Source: Candidatus Blautia excrementipullorum
GTDB taxonomy: Bacteria > Bacillota > Clostridia > Lachnospirales > Lachnospiraceae
DNA: 64,000 nucleotides
NCBI GenBank assembly: GCA_019118645.1
Contig: DWYN01000110.1
Location: 1-64,000, forward strand
Direction: 5' to 3'
Shown piece after piece: positions 38,402 to 48,489 of the stretch; positions within the stretch are counted from its first letter, which is position 1, and each line of letters starts with the position of its first letter. The notes beneath the pieces were generated by a model. That model did not search any database and was not told the DNA's origin. It was given only the letters and a program-made list of their open reading frames with translations. Made by a program: the position numbers and the translations under genes.

Positions 38402-39388
38402 GTGATGAGGGAATATTTTAAAACAATATGGAAATGGGCAGTTTTGTTCACGGCATGCTGTATGATTATGGGAACTGTGTTCTGGCTTTATGGATGTCCG
38501 GCGGAGCCGGTTCTCTATGGAGCGATGCTCTGTCTGCTTCCGTCGGCTGCGATTCTGCTGTACAGATACTCTGTTTTCCGCCGGCGTTCAGAAACACTGG
38601 AACATATCCGGAGTGCGCTTCCTCTGGAACTGGAGCAGCTTCCTGAGCCGGAGAATATTCATGAAGCGTATATGGAAGACATGATCCGGAAGCTGAACAA
38701 AGTAAGAATGGAAACAGAAGAGAACCGGAAACGTTCCTACAGAGAAATGACAGACTACTATACCATGTGGGTACATCAGATTAAAACGCCTATTGCGGCA
38801 CTGCGGCTGCTGTTGTCAGAAGAGGCGGAAAAAAATAAAGCTGCTCTGGGCGAGGTGTTCCGTGTGGAAGAATATGTGGATATGGTGCTGGGATATTTAA
38901 GAACAGAGGATATGTCGGCAGATATGAAATTTTCAGAATGCAGCCTTGACGCTATCATTCGGGAGCAGATTCATAAATACGCAGCTGTTTTTATCGGGAA
39001 GAAGCTTACACTTTCCTATGACGGAACAGAGAAACGTGTTCTCACAGATCCGAAATGGCTCGGGTTTGTAATCGGGCAGTGTCTGTCCAATGCCCTGAAA
39101 TATACAAAAACAGGCGGAATATGCATTTACATGTCCGAATCGAGACCGAGTACTCTTGTCATGGAGGACACCGGGATAGGCATCCGGCAGGAAGACCTGC
39201 CCAGGGTGTTCGAACGCGGATTTACCGGAAGCAATGGGCGTGAGGAAAGCCGCTCCACAGGAATTGGTCTGTATCTGGCAGGGAAAATAATGAAAAAACT
39301 GAAACATAATATTTCCATAGAATCGCAGCAGGGCAGAGGGACACGCGTCTTTTTCAGCCTTGGACGGGGAGACATGGAGATTTTCTGA
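38402..39388 (+). CDS. Intramembrane-sensing-type sensor histidine kinase (BceS-like)
   Basis: Two N-terminal TMs, short loop; MWVHQIKTPIAALRLLL H-box; HATPase motifs DTGIGI, STGIGLYLA. Confidence 0.9.
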   Translation: MMREYFKTIWKWAVLFTACCMIMGTVFWLYGCPAEPVLYGAMLCLLPSAAILLYRYSVFRRRSETLEHIRSALPLELEQLPEPENIHEAYMEDMIRKLNKVRMETEENRKRSYREMTDYYTMWVHQIKTPIAALRLLLSEEAEKNKAALGEVFRVEEYVDMVLGYLRTEDMSADMKFSECSLDAIIREQIHKYAAVFIGKKLTLSYDGTEKRVLTDPKWLGFVIGQCLSNALKYTKTGGICIYMSESRPSTLVMEDTGIGIRQEDLPRVFERGFTGSNGREESRSTGIGLYLAGKIMKKLKHNISIESQQGRGTRVFFSLGRGDMEIF

Positions 39389-39412
39389 TCACTTCCAGAA
39401 AAGCTGCCTGTC

Positions 39413-39426
39413 TTACAAAAATGTCA
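39413..39426 (+). promoter_or_regulatory. Candidate response-regulator binding site upstream of BceAB-like genes
   Basis: TTACA-AAAA-TGTCA dyad of form TnACA-N4-TGTnA in the HK/ABC intergenic region. Confidence 0.4.
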
Positions 39427-39430
39427 CATA

Positions 39431-39478
39431 AAACAGGAAACTGTAAGCCAAAACTATGGCAGACAGTTTCCTGTTTTT
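39431..39478 (+). terminator. Possible intrinsic terminator between HK and ABC genes
   Basis: AAACAGGAAACTGT ... ACAGTTTCCTGTTTTTG. Confidence 0.65.
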
Positions 39479-39567
39479 GTATACTGAGAACATAAGAAAG
39501 AAAATAAGGTTCCATTTTCGCGGCCATGAAAGTGAAGAATACCCGGCATCATAAGGAGGAAACCATT

Positions 39568-40335
39568 ATGCCACTATTGGAAGTTACGAATGTGAAGAAA
39601 ATATATACCACCCGTTTCGGGGGAAATCAGGTGCAGGCTCTGGCAAACGTGACATTTTCCGTAGACAGGGGAGAGTTTGTGGCCATTATGGGAGAAAGCG
39701 GCTCCGGAAAGACGACGCTTCTGAACATTCTGGCCTCTCTGGACCGCCCTACAGAGGGCGAGGTTCTTCTGGAAGGAAAAAGTATTGTCCGTTTAACAGA
39801 GAAGGAGATCTCTGCTTTTCGAAGAAAAAATCTGGGATTTGTGTTTCAGGACTTTAACCTCCTGGATACTTTCAGCCTGAGGGACAATATTTATCTGCCG
39901 CTGGTTCTGGCAGGAGAGGATTATCGCGAAATGGAGCAGAAAATCCGGCCTGTGGCGAGAGCTCTCCGCATTACGGACATTCTTGATAAGTACCCTTATG
40001 AAGTGTCCGGCGGCCAGAAACAAAGGGCGGCAGTGGCCAGGGCGCTGATTACAGATCCGCAGCTGATCCTGGCGGATGAGCCTACAGGGGCTCTTGACTC
40101 CCGTGCGGCGTCCACCCTTCTTTCTATTTTTCAGGAGATCAATGAAGAGGGCCAGACTATATTGATGGTGACTCACAGTGCTCAGGCAGCCAGCCATGCT
40201 TCCCGCGTGATGTTTATTAAAGACGGGGAAGTATTTCACCAGATTTACCGGGGAGGAAAAACCCAGAGAGAAATGTACCAGATGATCTCTGATACGCTTA
40301 CGATTCTGATGACAGGCGGTGAGACCTATGCGTAG
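39568..40335 (+). CDS. ABC transporter ATP-binding protein (BceA-like)
   Basis: Walker A GESGSGKTTLLN, signature VSGGQKQRAAVARAL, Walker B LILADEPTGALDS. Confidence 0.93.
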   Translation: MPLLEVTNVKKIYTTRFGGNQVQALANVTFSVDRGEFVAIMGESGSGKTTLLNILASLDRPTEGEVLLEGKSIVRLTEKEISAFRRKNLGFVFQDFNLLDTFSLRDNIYLPLVLAGEDYREMEQKIRPVARALRITDILDKYPYEVSGGQKQRAAVARALITDPQLILADEPTGALDSRAASTLLSIFQEINEEGQTILMVTHSAQAASHASRVMFIKDGEVFHQIYRGGKTQREMYQMISDTLTILMTGGETYA

Positions 40336-42328
40336 AGGGCTGTTTTTGAAACTCGCTGTGATGAACATAAAAAAGCACAGGGAAACCTACCTGCCCTATA
40401 TTATTTCGAATATCGGATGTATAGCTTTTTTCTATATTATGCTGTTTCTGTTGGCAAGCCCGGATACGCCCAATATAAGAGGAGGAAGCACAGTGCGCTC
40501 TCTGCTGTCAATCGGCCTGGTGGTGCTGGCGGTGTTCTCCCTGATTTTTCTTTTGTACAGCAACAGCTTTGTTATGAAAAGAAGGCAGAAGGAATTCGGT
40601 TTATATAATATTCTGGGAATGGAAAAAATTCATATCAGCCAGATGCTTTTGACAGAAACCGTGATTACCGGAGCGGTATCTTTGGCAGCAGGTATTTCTG
40701 CAGGGATAGCGGTAAGCAAACTGGCGCTGCTTCTTCTTTTAAAATTGATTCATATTCCGGCAAAGTTCGGATTTTATGTGACTGTAGACGGAATCCTGAT
40801 GTGTGCCGTGATGTATGGCATTGTCCAGGCGCTTACATTGATCCGGAACCTGGGAAGAATTCATCTGAGCCGCCCGGCGGAGCTTCTGATGGGAAGCAGT
40901 GCAGGAGAGAAAGAGCCGAAAAGTAAGTGGTTTATGGCGATCCTCGGATTCGTATGTCTGGGTGCGGGATATTACCTTGCTGTGACAACGGACTCTGTTT
41001 TATCTGCTTTTGGAATCTTTCTGATTGCTGTGCTGCTGGTAATGGCCGGAACTTATCTTACTTTTACGGCGGGAAGCATCATTCTATTAAAACTGATGCG
41101 GCGCAGAAAAAGTTTTTATTATAAAGTACAGAATTTCACCAGTGTTTCGGGAATGCTTTACCGGATGAAACAGAATGCGGTGGGCCTTGCCAGTATCTGT
41201 ATTCTCAGCACAGGAGTTCTTCTGATGCTGTCGTCAACAGTATGCCTGAACGCGGGAATTGACCAGACGGTAAAAGCTTCCTGGCCCTTTGACCTGAATG
41301 TAAATTTGTACGGTTATTCTCTGGAGAAAGCATATCGCGCCGGGGAATATGTGATTCAAAAAACAAGTGAGGAAAAATTCCCTGTCCAGGATATGGAGGA
41401 AAGCATCAGTCTGCCTATGATTGCCGTACAGAACGGAGAAAGTCTTGAAATAATTTCTTCAGATTCCGTTATTTCAACGTCGGAGTTTCTGGGACTGACC
41501 CTTGTTCCGGAAAAAGCTTATGAGAAAAAGTTCAGTGAGGCTGTAGAGCTGAAGGATGGGGAAGTGCTGATATATGGAAAGGAATTTAAGAAGATAAGTC
41601 TTATAGGGGAAGAATTTTCCGTCTGCGGCAGGCTGGATGAAGAACCCCTGGGAGGAAACTTTGTGCTGAATGAGCTGGGAGACACCCTCTACCTGGTTAT
41701 GACAGACGGCGATTTTGAGAGGATAAATCAGCGCCAGAAAGAGTATACAGATTTTCCGTATACTGTTCGGACAGAAATCGGAATTAATATCGAAGGCTCT
41801 GATGCCCTCAAGACTTCCTGCAGCGATGCGCTGGACAAAGTTTTGAAGGAGTATGTGGAAAGCAGGCAGATTTCAGAAGGAGGGTATTATACGAACAAAT
41901 CGCAGATTCAGGCTAAAAACGGACTTTATGATACCAACGGCGGCCTTCTGTTTCTGGGAGTGCTTCTGGGAGGCGCCTTCCTTATGGGTACTGCTCTCAT
42001 TATTTACTATAAACAGATATCGGAAGGATATGAAGACAGAAGCCGTTTTGAAATTATGAGAAAAGTGGGAATGAGCCGGAGAGAGGTTAAGTCCTCTATA
42101 AGCCGCCAGATTCTTATGGTATTTTTTCTCCCGCTTTTGATGGCGGTTCTTCACATCAGTATGGCCTTTCCGCTGATTCAGAAACTTCTTCAGGCTCTGG
42201 GAATGCCCCCGGGAAGACTGTTTCTGATCTGTACGGCGGCAACTGTTCTGATTTTTGCTCTGGTTTATGGCGTCATCTATATTTTTACGGCCCGTTCTTA
42301 TTACAAAATTCTGGAAAAGGCAGAATGA
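40328..42328 (+). CDS. ABC transporter permease (BceB-like, FtsX family)
   Basis: 10-TM-type FtsX permease with large extracytoplasmic domain; FGLYNILGMEKIHI motif. Confidence 0.9.
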   Translation: MRRGLFLKLAVMNIKKHRETYLPYIISNIGCIAFFYIMLFLLASPDTPNIRGGSTVRSLLSIGLVVLAVFSLIFLLYSNSFVMKRRQKEFGLYNILGMEKIHISQMLLTETVITGAVSLAAGISAGIAVSKLALLLLLKLIHIPAKFGFYVTVDGILMCAVMYGIVQALTLIRNLGRIHLSRPAELLMGSSAGEKEPKSKWFMAILGFVCLGAGYYLAVTTDSVLSAFGIFLIAVLLVMAGTYLTFTAGSIILLKLMRRRKSFYYKVQNFTSVSGMLYRMKQNAVGLASICILSTGVLLMLSSTVCLNAGIDQTVKASWPFDLNVNLYGYSLEKAYRAGEYVIQKTSEEKFPVQDMEESISLPMIAVQNGESLEIISSDSVISTSEFLGLTLVPEKAYEKKFSEAVELKDGEVLIYGKEFKKISLIGEEFSVCGRLDEEPLGGNFVLNELGDTLYLVMTDGDFERINQRQKEYTDFPYTVRTEIGINIEGSDALKTSCSDALDKVLKEYVESRQISEGGYYTNKSQIQAKNGLYDTNGGLLFLGVLLGGAFLMGTALIIYYKQISEGYEDRSRFEIMRKVGMSRREVKSSISRQILMVFFLPLLMAVLHISMAFPLIQKLLQALGMPPGRLFLICTAATVLIFALVYGVIYIFTARSYYKILEKAE

Positions 42329-42335
42329 GATTCTG

Positions 42336-42376
42336 GCCGCCGCCTGCAAATGCTGCAGGAGGCGGCTGTTTTTTTG
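42336..42376 (+). terminator. Intrinsic terminator
   Basis: GCCGCCGCCTGCA AATGC TGCAGGAGGCGGC TGTTTTTTT. Confidence 0.83.
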
Positions 42377-42520
42377 TGCGGCATGTAGAAAAGATACAAT
42401 TTGGAAAGCCCGGGACAGTTGTTTACTTTTTCAGAATTTGAAAGTATAATAATACAGAAAACGACAGCAGTCTCAGCGGCTGTCTGATAATACAATACAG
42501 AAAAAAGAGGAGAGATAAGA

Positions 42521-42943
42521 ATGGTTAAGCAGAATATAATCTTTGTGGCAAATAAGGCGGGAAGTCTTCAGGAGGTGACGGAGCTTCTGGCGGAAAAGGG
42601 AATCAATATCTATGGATTCGCCTGTTTTGATGCGCCGGAGTTCGCTCTTTTCCGTATGGTTTCCGACAACGCGGACAAAGCAGCGCAGATTCTGACAGAA
42701 GCAGGATACATGAACCGCCTTACAGAAGTGATCGCTGTGGATCTTAAGGATGAAGTAGGCGGACTGAATGCGGTTCTGAAGGTTCTGAGAGACTGTAATG
42801 TGAATCTGGACTATATTTATACCTCTTATCACAGAAAAAGCAGTCAGCCGATTATGATTCTTCAGGGGGAAGACCTTCTGGTGACAGAAACTGTGCTGAA
42901 AAATAATGGCTTTTGTGTGCTGGACAGTCTGGAGGATTTATAA
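42521..42943 (+). CDS. ACT domain-containing protein (amino acid-binding)
   Basis: Two ACT-like units; FVANKAGSLQEVTELLAEKGINIYGF. Confidence 0.82.
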   Translation: MVKQNIIFVANKAGSLQEVTELLAEKGINIYGFACFDAPEFALFRMVSDNADKAAQILTEAGYMNRLTEVIAVDLKDEVGGLNAVLKVLRDCNVNLDYIYTSYHRKSSQPIMILQGEDLLVTETVLKNNGFCVLDSLEDL

Positions 42944-42947
42944 AAAG

Positions 42948-43667
42948 ATGGACAGAGCACAATTTAAACAGGGGCTTCATGACGGAGTCCCCATTGCCCT
43001 TGGATATTTTGCGGTATCGTTTACCTTTGGGATGATGGCGGTTTCCGGAGGGCTTACTGCAGGCCAGGCTGTGCTGATTTCCCTGACGAATCTTACTTCG
43101 GCGGGCCAGTTCGCAGGTCTGGATATTATTCTGGCATATGGGTCTCTGTGGGAAATGGCGCTGACACAGCTGATTATCAACCTGAGATACTGTCTGATGT
43201 CTTTTTCCCTGTCGCAGAAACTTGAGAGAGGGATAAGTCTGCCGCACCGTTTTCTCGTGGCTTTCGGAATAACGGACGAAATTTTCGGAGTCAGCGCCGC
43301 ACGGCAGGGAAGACTCAGTCCCTGGTATAATTACGGGGCTATGTGTGTGGCGATTCCCGGATGGACGCTGGGGACTCTTGTAGGGGGGATTTCCGGCGGC
43401 CTTCTTCCGGATTTCCTGGTAAGCGCTCTCAGTGTTGCCATTTATGGAATGTTTCTTGCTGTGATTGTTCCCCCTGCCAAGAAAAACAGACCGGTTCTTT
43501 TTGTGGTTTTGGGGTCTATGGCTGTCAGCAGTCTGTTTGCCGCCGTTCCTCCTCTGCAGAAGGTCTCATCCGGATTTGTAATTATCATTACAACTCTTGC
43601 GGCGGCAGGAACAGCGGCATATTTCTGTCCGATAAAGGAAGAAGAGGGGGAGACTCATGGAGCATAA
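42948..43667 (+). CDS. azlC: Branched-chain amino acid exporter large subunit AzlC
   Basis: GVPIALGYFAVSFTFGMMAVSGGLT; RNLRYCLMS-like region; adjacent azlD. Confidence 0.9.
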   Translation: MDRAQFKQGLHDGVPIALGYFAVSFTFGMMAVSGGLTAGQAVLISLTNLTSAGQFAGLDIILAYGSLWEMALTQLIINLRYCLMSFSLSQKLERGISLPHRFLVAFGITDEIFGVSAARQGRLSPWYNYGAMCVAIPGWTLGTLVGGISGGLLPDFLVSALSVAIYGMFLAVIVPPAKKNRPVLFVVLGSMAVSSLFAAVPPLQKVSSGFVIIITTLAAAGTAAYFCPIKEEEGETHGA

Positions 43668-43983
43668 TATTTATATCTATATCTTAGTAATGGCGGGCGT
43701 TACTTATCTGATCAGAATGCTTCCGCTGGTGCTTTTTAAAAAAGAGATTACCAGCCCCTTTGTCAGATCTTTTCTGTTTTACGTACCGTATGCCTGCCTG
43801 GCGGCTATGACATTTCCGGCTATTCTGACAGCTCCGTCAGGGGGAGTGATTGCCGGCATTGTCGGTTTGGCGGCAGCTCTTGCAGCTGCTTACTATGAAA
43901 AAAGCCTTCTTACGGTGGCTGCCTTTGCGTGCGCGGCGGTATTTGTGGCAGAGCGGCTACTGGAAATTGCTGGATTATACTAA
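43657..43983 (+). CDS. azlD: Branched-chain amino acid exporter small subunit AzlD
   Basis: 108 aa, TYLIRMLPLVLFKKEI; overlaps azlC. Confidence 0.9.
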   Translation: MEHNIYIYILVMAGVTYLIRMLPLVLFKKEITSPFVRSFLFYVPYACLAAMTFPAILTAPSGGVIAGIVGLAAALAAAYYEKSLLTVAAFACAAVFVAERLLEIAGLY

Positions 43984-44136
43984 TAATGCAGCCATATTCA
44001 TACAAAGATTTCACATTTTTGCACCTTTTCACATAAATGTAATTATGTTATAATAGTTACGTTTTAGAATGGAGCGGCATTGCAGCTGCCTGCCGATACG
44101 TCAAACGATATGAGATAGGAAAGGAAAACCTGATAT

Positions 44137-44910
44137 ATGTTGGATAAATGGAAGATGGATGTTGATGATACTATCGACAGCGCGATTGAAAATAAAAGAA
44201 ATAATGAGGATGATGAGATCGATCTGCTGGAGATTTTTTATGCATTGAAAAAAAAGCTGCTCCTTATCATAGCAGCTGGATTGCTGGCAGGCTGTATCAG
44301 CGGTGTGTTTACCCAGGTGGCGATTACGCCGGTTTATACGTCTATGTCGAGTCTGCTTGTTCTTTCCAAAGAGACGACTCTTACTTCTCTTGCGGATATC
44401 CAGCTGGGAACAAGTCTTACCAATGACTACCGGGTTCTGATTGAGAGTACGCCGGTATTGGAACAGGTAATTGAGAATCTGGACCTGGATATGACGGCAG
44501 ATGCGCTGAGAGGCAGCATAACCATTGATAATCCTACGGACAGCCGTATTCTGGAGATTTCAGTTGTAAATACGGATCCTGAAATGGCAAAAGAGATTGT
44601 GGATGAGATAGCAAATGTCTCTTCTGTTTTTATCGGAGATAAGATGGAGGTAATTCCTCCTAAAATCATTGAAGTCGGAAAGATTCCCACTGTCAGGTCT
44701 GCGCCAAGTGTGAAGAAAAATGCTGTTCTCGGACTTATGTTCGGAGCTGTGGTATGTGCGGCGATTATTACTGTCTTCACAATAATGGATGACACACTGA
44801 AAACAGAAGAGGATGTTACCAAATATCTGGGAATCTCTGTTCTGGCGTCTGTTCCTGACAGAAAAGATTATGTACATGTGAAAGGCAAGAGAGGAAAGAA
44901 GCGCCGTTAG
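44137..44910 (+). CDS. Wzz/YveK-type polysaccharide chain-length/BY-kinase modulator
   Basis: Two TMs flanking Wzz domain; PTVRSAPSVKKNAVLG. Confidence 0.88.
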   Translation: MLDKWKMDVDDTIDSAIENKRNNEDDEIDLLEIFYALKKKLLLIIAAGLLAGCISGVFTQVAITPVYTSMSSLLVLSKETTLTSLADIQLGTSLTNDYRVLIESTPVLEQVIENLDLDMTADALRGSITIDNPTDSRILEISVVNTDPEMAKEIVDEIANVSSVFIGDKMEVIPPKIIEVGKIPTVRSAPSVKKNAVLGLMFGAVVCAAIITVFTIMDDTLKTEEDVTKYLGISVLASVPDRKDYVHVKGKRGKKRR

Positions 44911-44932
44911 AGCGAGCGGAGGAACCTTATTT

Positions 44933-45634
44933 ATGAAGAACATAGAACTGAAAGACATCAGAAAGCAGGATTATTTTTACAGTGAGGCGATCAAGACTCT
45001 GCGTACGAATATTCAGCTTTCCGGAAAGAGTATAAAAACGATTCTTGTTACAAGCTGCTATCCCAATGAGGGCAAGAGTGATATTGCGATCAGTCTGGCC
45101 CAGGAACTGGGAAGCATTGGAAAAAAGGTGCTGCTGGTGGATGCGGATATTCGCAAATCTTCTTACATCAGCCACTTTCAGGTAGAGCAGGAAGTTCACG
45201 GTTTGTCAGAATTTCTGAGCGGACAGATTGAAGTAAAGGATCTTATCTATAATACAAATTATCCGAACATGAACATTATATTTGGAGGTCCGGTTGCACC
45301 GGATCCTTCCGGACTGTTCAGCGATAATCTTTTCAGAACTTTTCTGAAAGAAATAAGAAATTATTACGATTATATACTGATCGACACTCCTCCTGTGGGT
45401 ACAATTATTGATGCCGCGGTAATCGCCAGATACAGTGATGGAGCTGTATTTGTGATAGAACAGGGAAGCGTCAGCTATAAAGTTGCACAGAAGGCTATCC
45501 GGCAGTTGGAGAAAAGCAGCTGCCGCATACTGGGGGCTGTGCTGAATAAGGCGGACACAGAACATGACAAATATTACAGAAAATACGGAGATTATTATCA
45601 GAAACTCAACAAGGAACAGCAGACGCAGGATTAG
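44933..45634 (+). CDS. CpsD/CapB-type tyrosine autokinase
   Basis: SCYPNEGKSDIAISLAQ Walker A, VLLVDADIRKS, DYILIDTPPVGTIIDA, Tyr-rich tail YYRKYGDYYQK. Confidence 0.92.
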   Translation: MKNIELKDIRKQDYFYSEAIKTLRTNIQLSGKSIKTILVTSCYPNEGKSDIAISLAQELGSIGKKVLLVDADIRKSSYISHFQVEQEVHGLSEFLSGQIEVKDLIYNTNYPNMNIIFGGPVAPDPSGLFSDNLFRTFLKEIRNYYDYILIDTPPVGTIIDAAVIARYSDGAVFVIEQGSVSYKVAQKAIRQLEKSSCRILGAVLNKADTEHDKYYRKYGDYYQKLNKEQQTQD

Positions 45635-45657
45635 AATAAAAAGAAAGCAGGACAAAC

Positions 45658-46632
45658 GTGTTTGGAAATAAAAGAGGCAAACAGCCGGGCAACATATTTT
45701 TTGCAGTCTTATGTGTGTTGCTGCTGATTGCGTTTGGCGCTATCCTGGCATCAAATGCGAAGAAAGAGCAGACAGAGACGGAACAGCTGTCAGAGATTGC
45801 GGAAAATGAAGAAACCGGTATCGAGGATTACGAAGGCGTTCAGGAGAGGGCGGCCGAAATAGAAGAGCAGGCAAGAGAAGAAGAGGAAAATGCAGAACAG
45901 GATTCCTCCCAGCAGGAAGGAACATCTGAGGATGAAAAAACAGCTGATACTTCTGATTCGGAAGAGACACAGAGCGGCAGCACTGAAGAGACTGCCGCAG
46001 CTGAAACGGAGGATGAGGAAGCTTCAGGGATTGTCTGCTGGGGAGACGATCTGATCAATGGAGAGGCATCGGCAACATCTTCTTATGTAGCTGTTCTGTC
46101 CTCTCTTCTGACAAAAAACGGTTATGATCTGCCGGTTATTAACAAAACAATCCAGGGCGGCGGCACTCTTTCCATGATGAAGATGGCCGGTGTCAGTGAT
46201 GAAATCCTTCAGGGATATATTACAAAGCATCAGCAGGCTGCCGGAGGGGGAGAGCTTTACGTTACAGAGACAGGCATTCGAGATCTGACCGCAGAACAGA
46301 CAGAGAGAAATGATCTGGATTGCATTCCGGTGATTTTTATGGGATATTACGGCGGATGGAATCATGATCCGGCGGAACTGGCGGAACAGCAGGAGCATAT
46401 TCTGAATACATTTCCCGACAGAGAACGCTTCATAATAGCAGGTACACGTCCTGTAGACGGAAGTGTGACATCAGAAGCCCTGGACCAGGTTATGAGCCAG
46501 AAATGGGGAGAACATTACATAAGCCTAGCTTCTGTTACGTCCGAAGCAGCGTCAACTGACCGCGGACAGCAGGCACTTGCTCAGGCCGTACTTCAAAAGC
46601 TGGAAGAACTGGGTTATATCAGCAAAAGCTGA
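45658..46632 (+). CDS. Membrane-anchored protein with acidic linker and SGNH/GDSL-like domain
   Basis: GTG start; N-terminal TM; Glu/Ser/Thr linker; VCWGDDLINGEASATSSYVAVL resembles SGNH block I. Confidence 0.6.
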   Translation: MFGNKRGKQPGNIFFAVLCVLLLIAFGAILASNAKKEQTETEQLSEIAENEETGIEDYEGVQERAAEIEEQAREEEENAEQDSSQQEGTSEDEKTADTSDSEETQSGSTEETAAAETEDEEASGIVCWGDDLINGEASATSSYVAVLSSLLTKNGYDLPVINKTIQGGGTLSMMKMAGVSDEILQGYITKHQQAAGGGELYVTETGIRDLTAEQTERNDLDCIPVIFMGYYGGWNHDPAELAEQQEHILNTFPDRERFIIAGTRPVDGSVTSEALDQVMSQKWGEHYISLASVTSEAASTDRGQQALAQAVLQKLEELGYISKS

Positions 46633-46646
46633 GCAGGAAACAAAAA

Positions 46647-47672
46647 ATGAGAAATTCAGGCAGAAAGAGAAGAAAACAGAAGAATCTGCGGACAGCTGCA
46701 GTGATTCTTATACTGACAGCCGCAGCTATCCTTGCAGGCGGATATTATCTCTGGAATCAGGTCAGGGAAACGAACAGGATGAATTCCGGAGGAGAAACAA
46801 GAAATACTTCCGGAGAACCGGACGAAAACACGGTTGAAGTGGACGGAACTGTTTACAGATACAACGATCATCTCAGCAATTATTTGTTCATGGGAATAGA
46901 TACTACAGATGAAGTCGCTAATTATGAATCTCAAAGGGATGCCGGTCAGGCGGACGCGATTTTTCTGGTGTCCATGGACCGGGTGACAGAGGAACTGAAG
47001 GTACTGGTGATTCCAAGGGATACGATGACAGAGATTGAAGTCTTTAATCCCAGCGGAAAAAGCCTTGGAACTACAGAAGACCATATTAATATCCAGTATG
47101 CTTATGGAGATGGAAAAGATAAAAGCTGTGAACTTATGGAGACCGCTGTTTCCGGCCTTCTGGGCGATATTCCGATACAGGGATACTGTGCAATGAATAT
47201 GGAAGGCATTCCGATTATTACTGACTTTGTAGGAGGAGTAGAAGTTACGGTTCCGGACAGCAGCCTGGAGGAGGTCAATCCTGATTTTACAGAGGGAGCT
47301 GTTGTGACGCTTACCGGGGACAACGCGGAACAGTTTGTACGATACAGGGATACGGAGATCAGCCAGAGCGCGCTTACCAGACAGGAACGGCAGAAGGTAT
47401 ATCTTCAGGCACTTTTGCAGAAGGCTCAGGAAAGAGCTGAGCTGGATTCCTCTTTTATCGTTGACTTTTATAACGAGATACAGCCCTACACAGTTACGAA
47501 TCTTGGAAATGATATATTTGCAAAGCTTCTTACTGCCTCGGGAGTGGGAGAGACAGAAACGGCTACCGTTCCCGGAGAAGGCACAGAGGGAGAGAATTTT
47601 GATGAATATCATGTAAATCAGCAGGAGCTTGACAGTCTGCTGCTGAAGATGTTTTATCAAGAACAATCATGA
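46647..47672 (+). CDS. LytR-CpsA-Psr (LCP) family protein
   Basis: YLFMGIDTTDE, FLVSMDRVTEELKVLVIPRDTM, RYRDTEISQSALTRQERQKVYLQAL. Confidence 0.93.
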   Translation: MRNSGRKRRKQKNLRTAAVILILTAAAILAGGYYLWNQVRETNRMNSGGETRNTSGEPDENTVEVDGTVYRYNDHLSNYLFMGIDTTDEVANYESQRDAGQADAIFLVSMDRVTEELKVLVIPRDTMTEIEVFNPSGKSLGTTEDHINIQYAYGDGKDKSCELMETAVSGLLGDIPIQGYCAMNMEGIPIITDFVGGVEVTVPDSSLEEVNPDFTEGAVVTLTGDNAEQFVRYRDTEISQSALTRQERQKVYLQALLQKAQERAELDSSFIVDFYNEIQPYTVTNLGNDIFAKLLTASGVGETETATVPGEGTEGENFDEYHVNQQELDSLLLKMFYQEQS

Positions 47673-47727
47673 GATATTTAGTACACATGCACTATTATCT
47701 AAATAAAAAGAAAAGGAGAAATGTATT

Positions 47728-48324
47728 ATGAAATTAGGGAAAAAAATTGTGGCGTGTACATTGGCGGCAGCTATGCTGATTGGTTCTGCAGTGGGCGTCT
47801 ATGCAGAAGGCAGCCGTACAAAGGATGTAACAGTATCTGGAGCAAGTGCACAGGAATACCAGATCACAGGAAAGATTGAAGATTCTGATTCCTATAAAGA
47901 GCTCCAGGAATCTGATCCGGAGATCGTTGAGCTGATCGATCAGGTAAACGACGGAACGATGGAAATGGCAGACTTTATTACGGCTCTTACAGAGCAGGCG
48001 GAAGCGCTTACAGACGAGGATGCAAAAGCCGCTTTGGATGAAGTGATTGAGACTCTTCGTACAAAAGACTTTGTAACCGGATTTGTAGATCTGATCGCGT
48101 TGGAAGCTGCAGAAAAGAATGCGGATGATAAATATGAAGTAACAATTTCCGTTCCAAGTCTTACAGATCAGCTGAGAAATGTGCAGGTTCTGCATTACAG
48201 TACTGTGCGCAGCCAGTGGGAGATTATTGATCCTTCCGAGGCTGACATGGAAGAAAAGACGATAACTGCAGAATTTGAGGATCTTTCTCCGATTGCAGTG
48301 ATCGCTGACTCTACAGAAAAATAG
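47728..48324 (+). CDS. Secreted hypothetical protein
   Basis: Signal peptide MKLGKKIVACTLAAAMLIGSAVGVYAEG; good RBS. Confidence 0.75.
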   Translation: MKLGKKIVACTLAAAMLIGSAVGVYAEGSRTKDVTVSGASAQEYQITGKIEDSDSYKELQESDPEIVELIDQVNDGTMEMADFITALTEQAEALTDEDAKAALDEVIETLRTKDFVTGFVDLIALEAAEKNADDKYEVTISVPSLTDQLRNVQVLHYSTVRSQWEIIDPSEADMEEKTITAEFEDLSPIAVIADSTEK

Positions 48325-48371
48325 AATATTGCAGAAACGTGTCTGACATTTAGGTGGTCAGGCGCTGAATA

Positions 48372-48418
48372 AAAGGTTTCCGGGCAATACCACAGTATGC
48401 TGTCGGGAGCCTTTTTTC
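48372..48418 (+). terminator. Probable intrinsic terminator
   Basis: AAGGTTTCCGGGCA ... TGTCGGGAGCCTTTTTT imperfect hairpin. Confidence 0.55.
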
Positions 48419-48430
48419 ATTTGCCTGTTC

Positions 48431-48459
48431 TTGTCAAGAAGGCAGAGAATTGCTATAAT
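48431..48459 (+). promoter_or_regulatory. Promoter of aroK-aroE
   Basis: TTGTCA - 17 bp - TATAAT. Confidence 0.65.
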
Positions 48460-48489
48460 ATCAGAAAATACAGAAGAAAGGCGAGAAAA

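Noticed and set aside
42422-42450. Dyad-like CTTTTTCAGAATTTGAAAG overlapping the ACT-domain gene promoter
   Set aside because: Arms only match with an indel; too weak to call an operator
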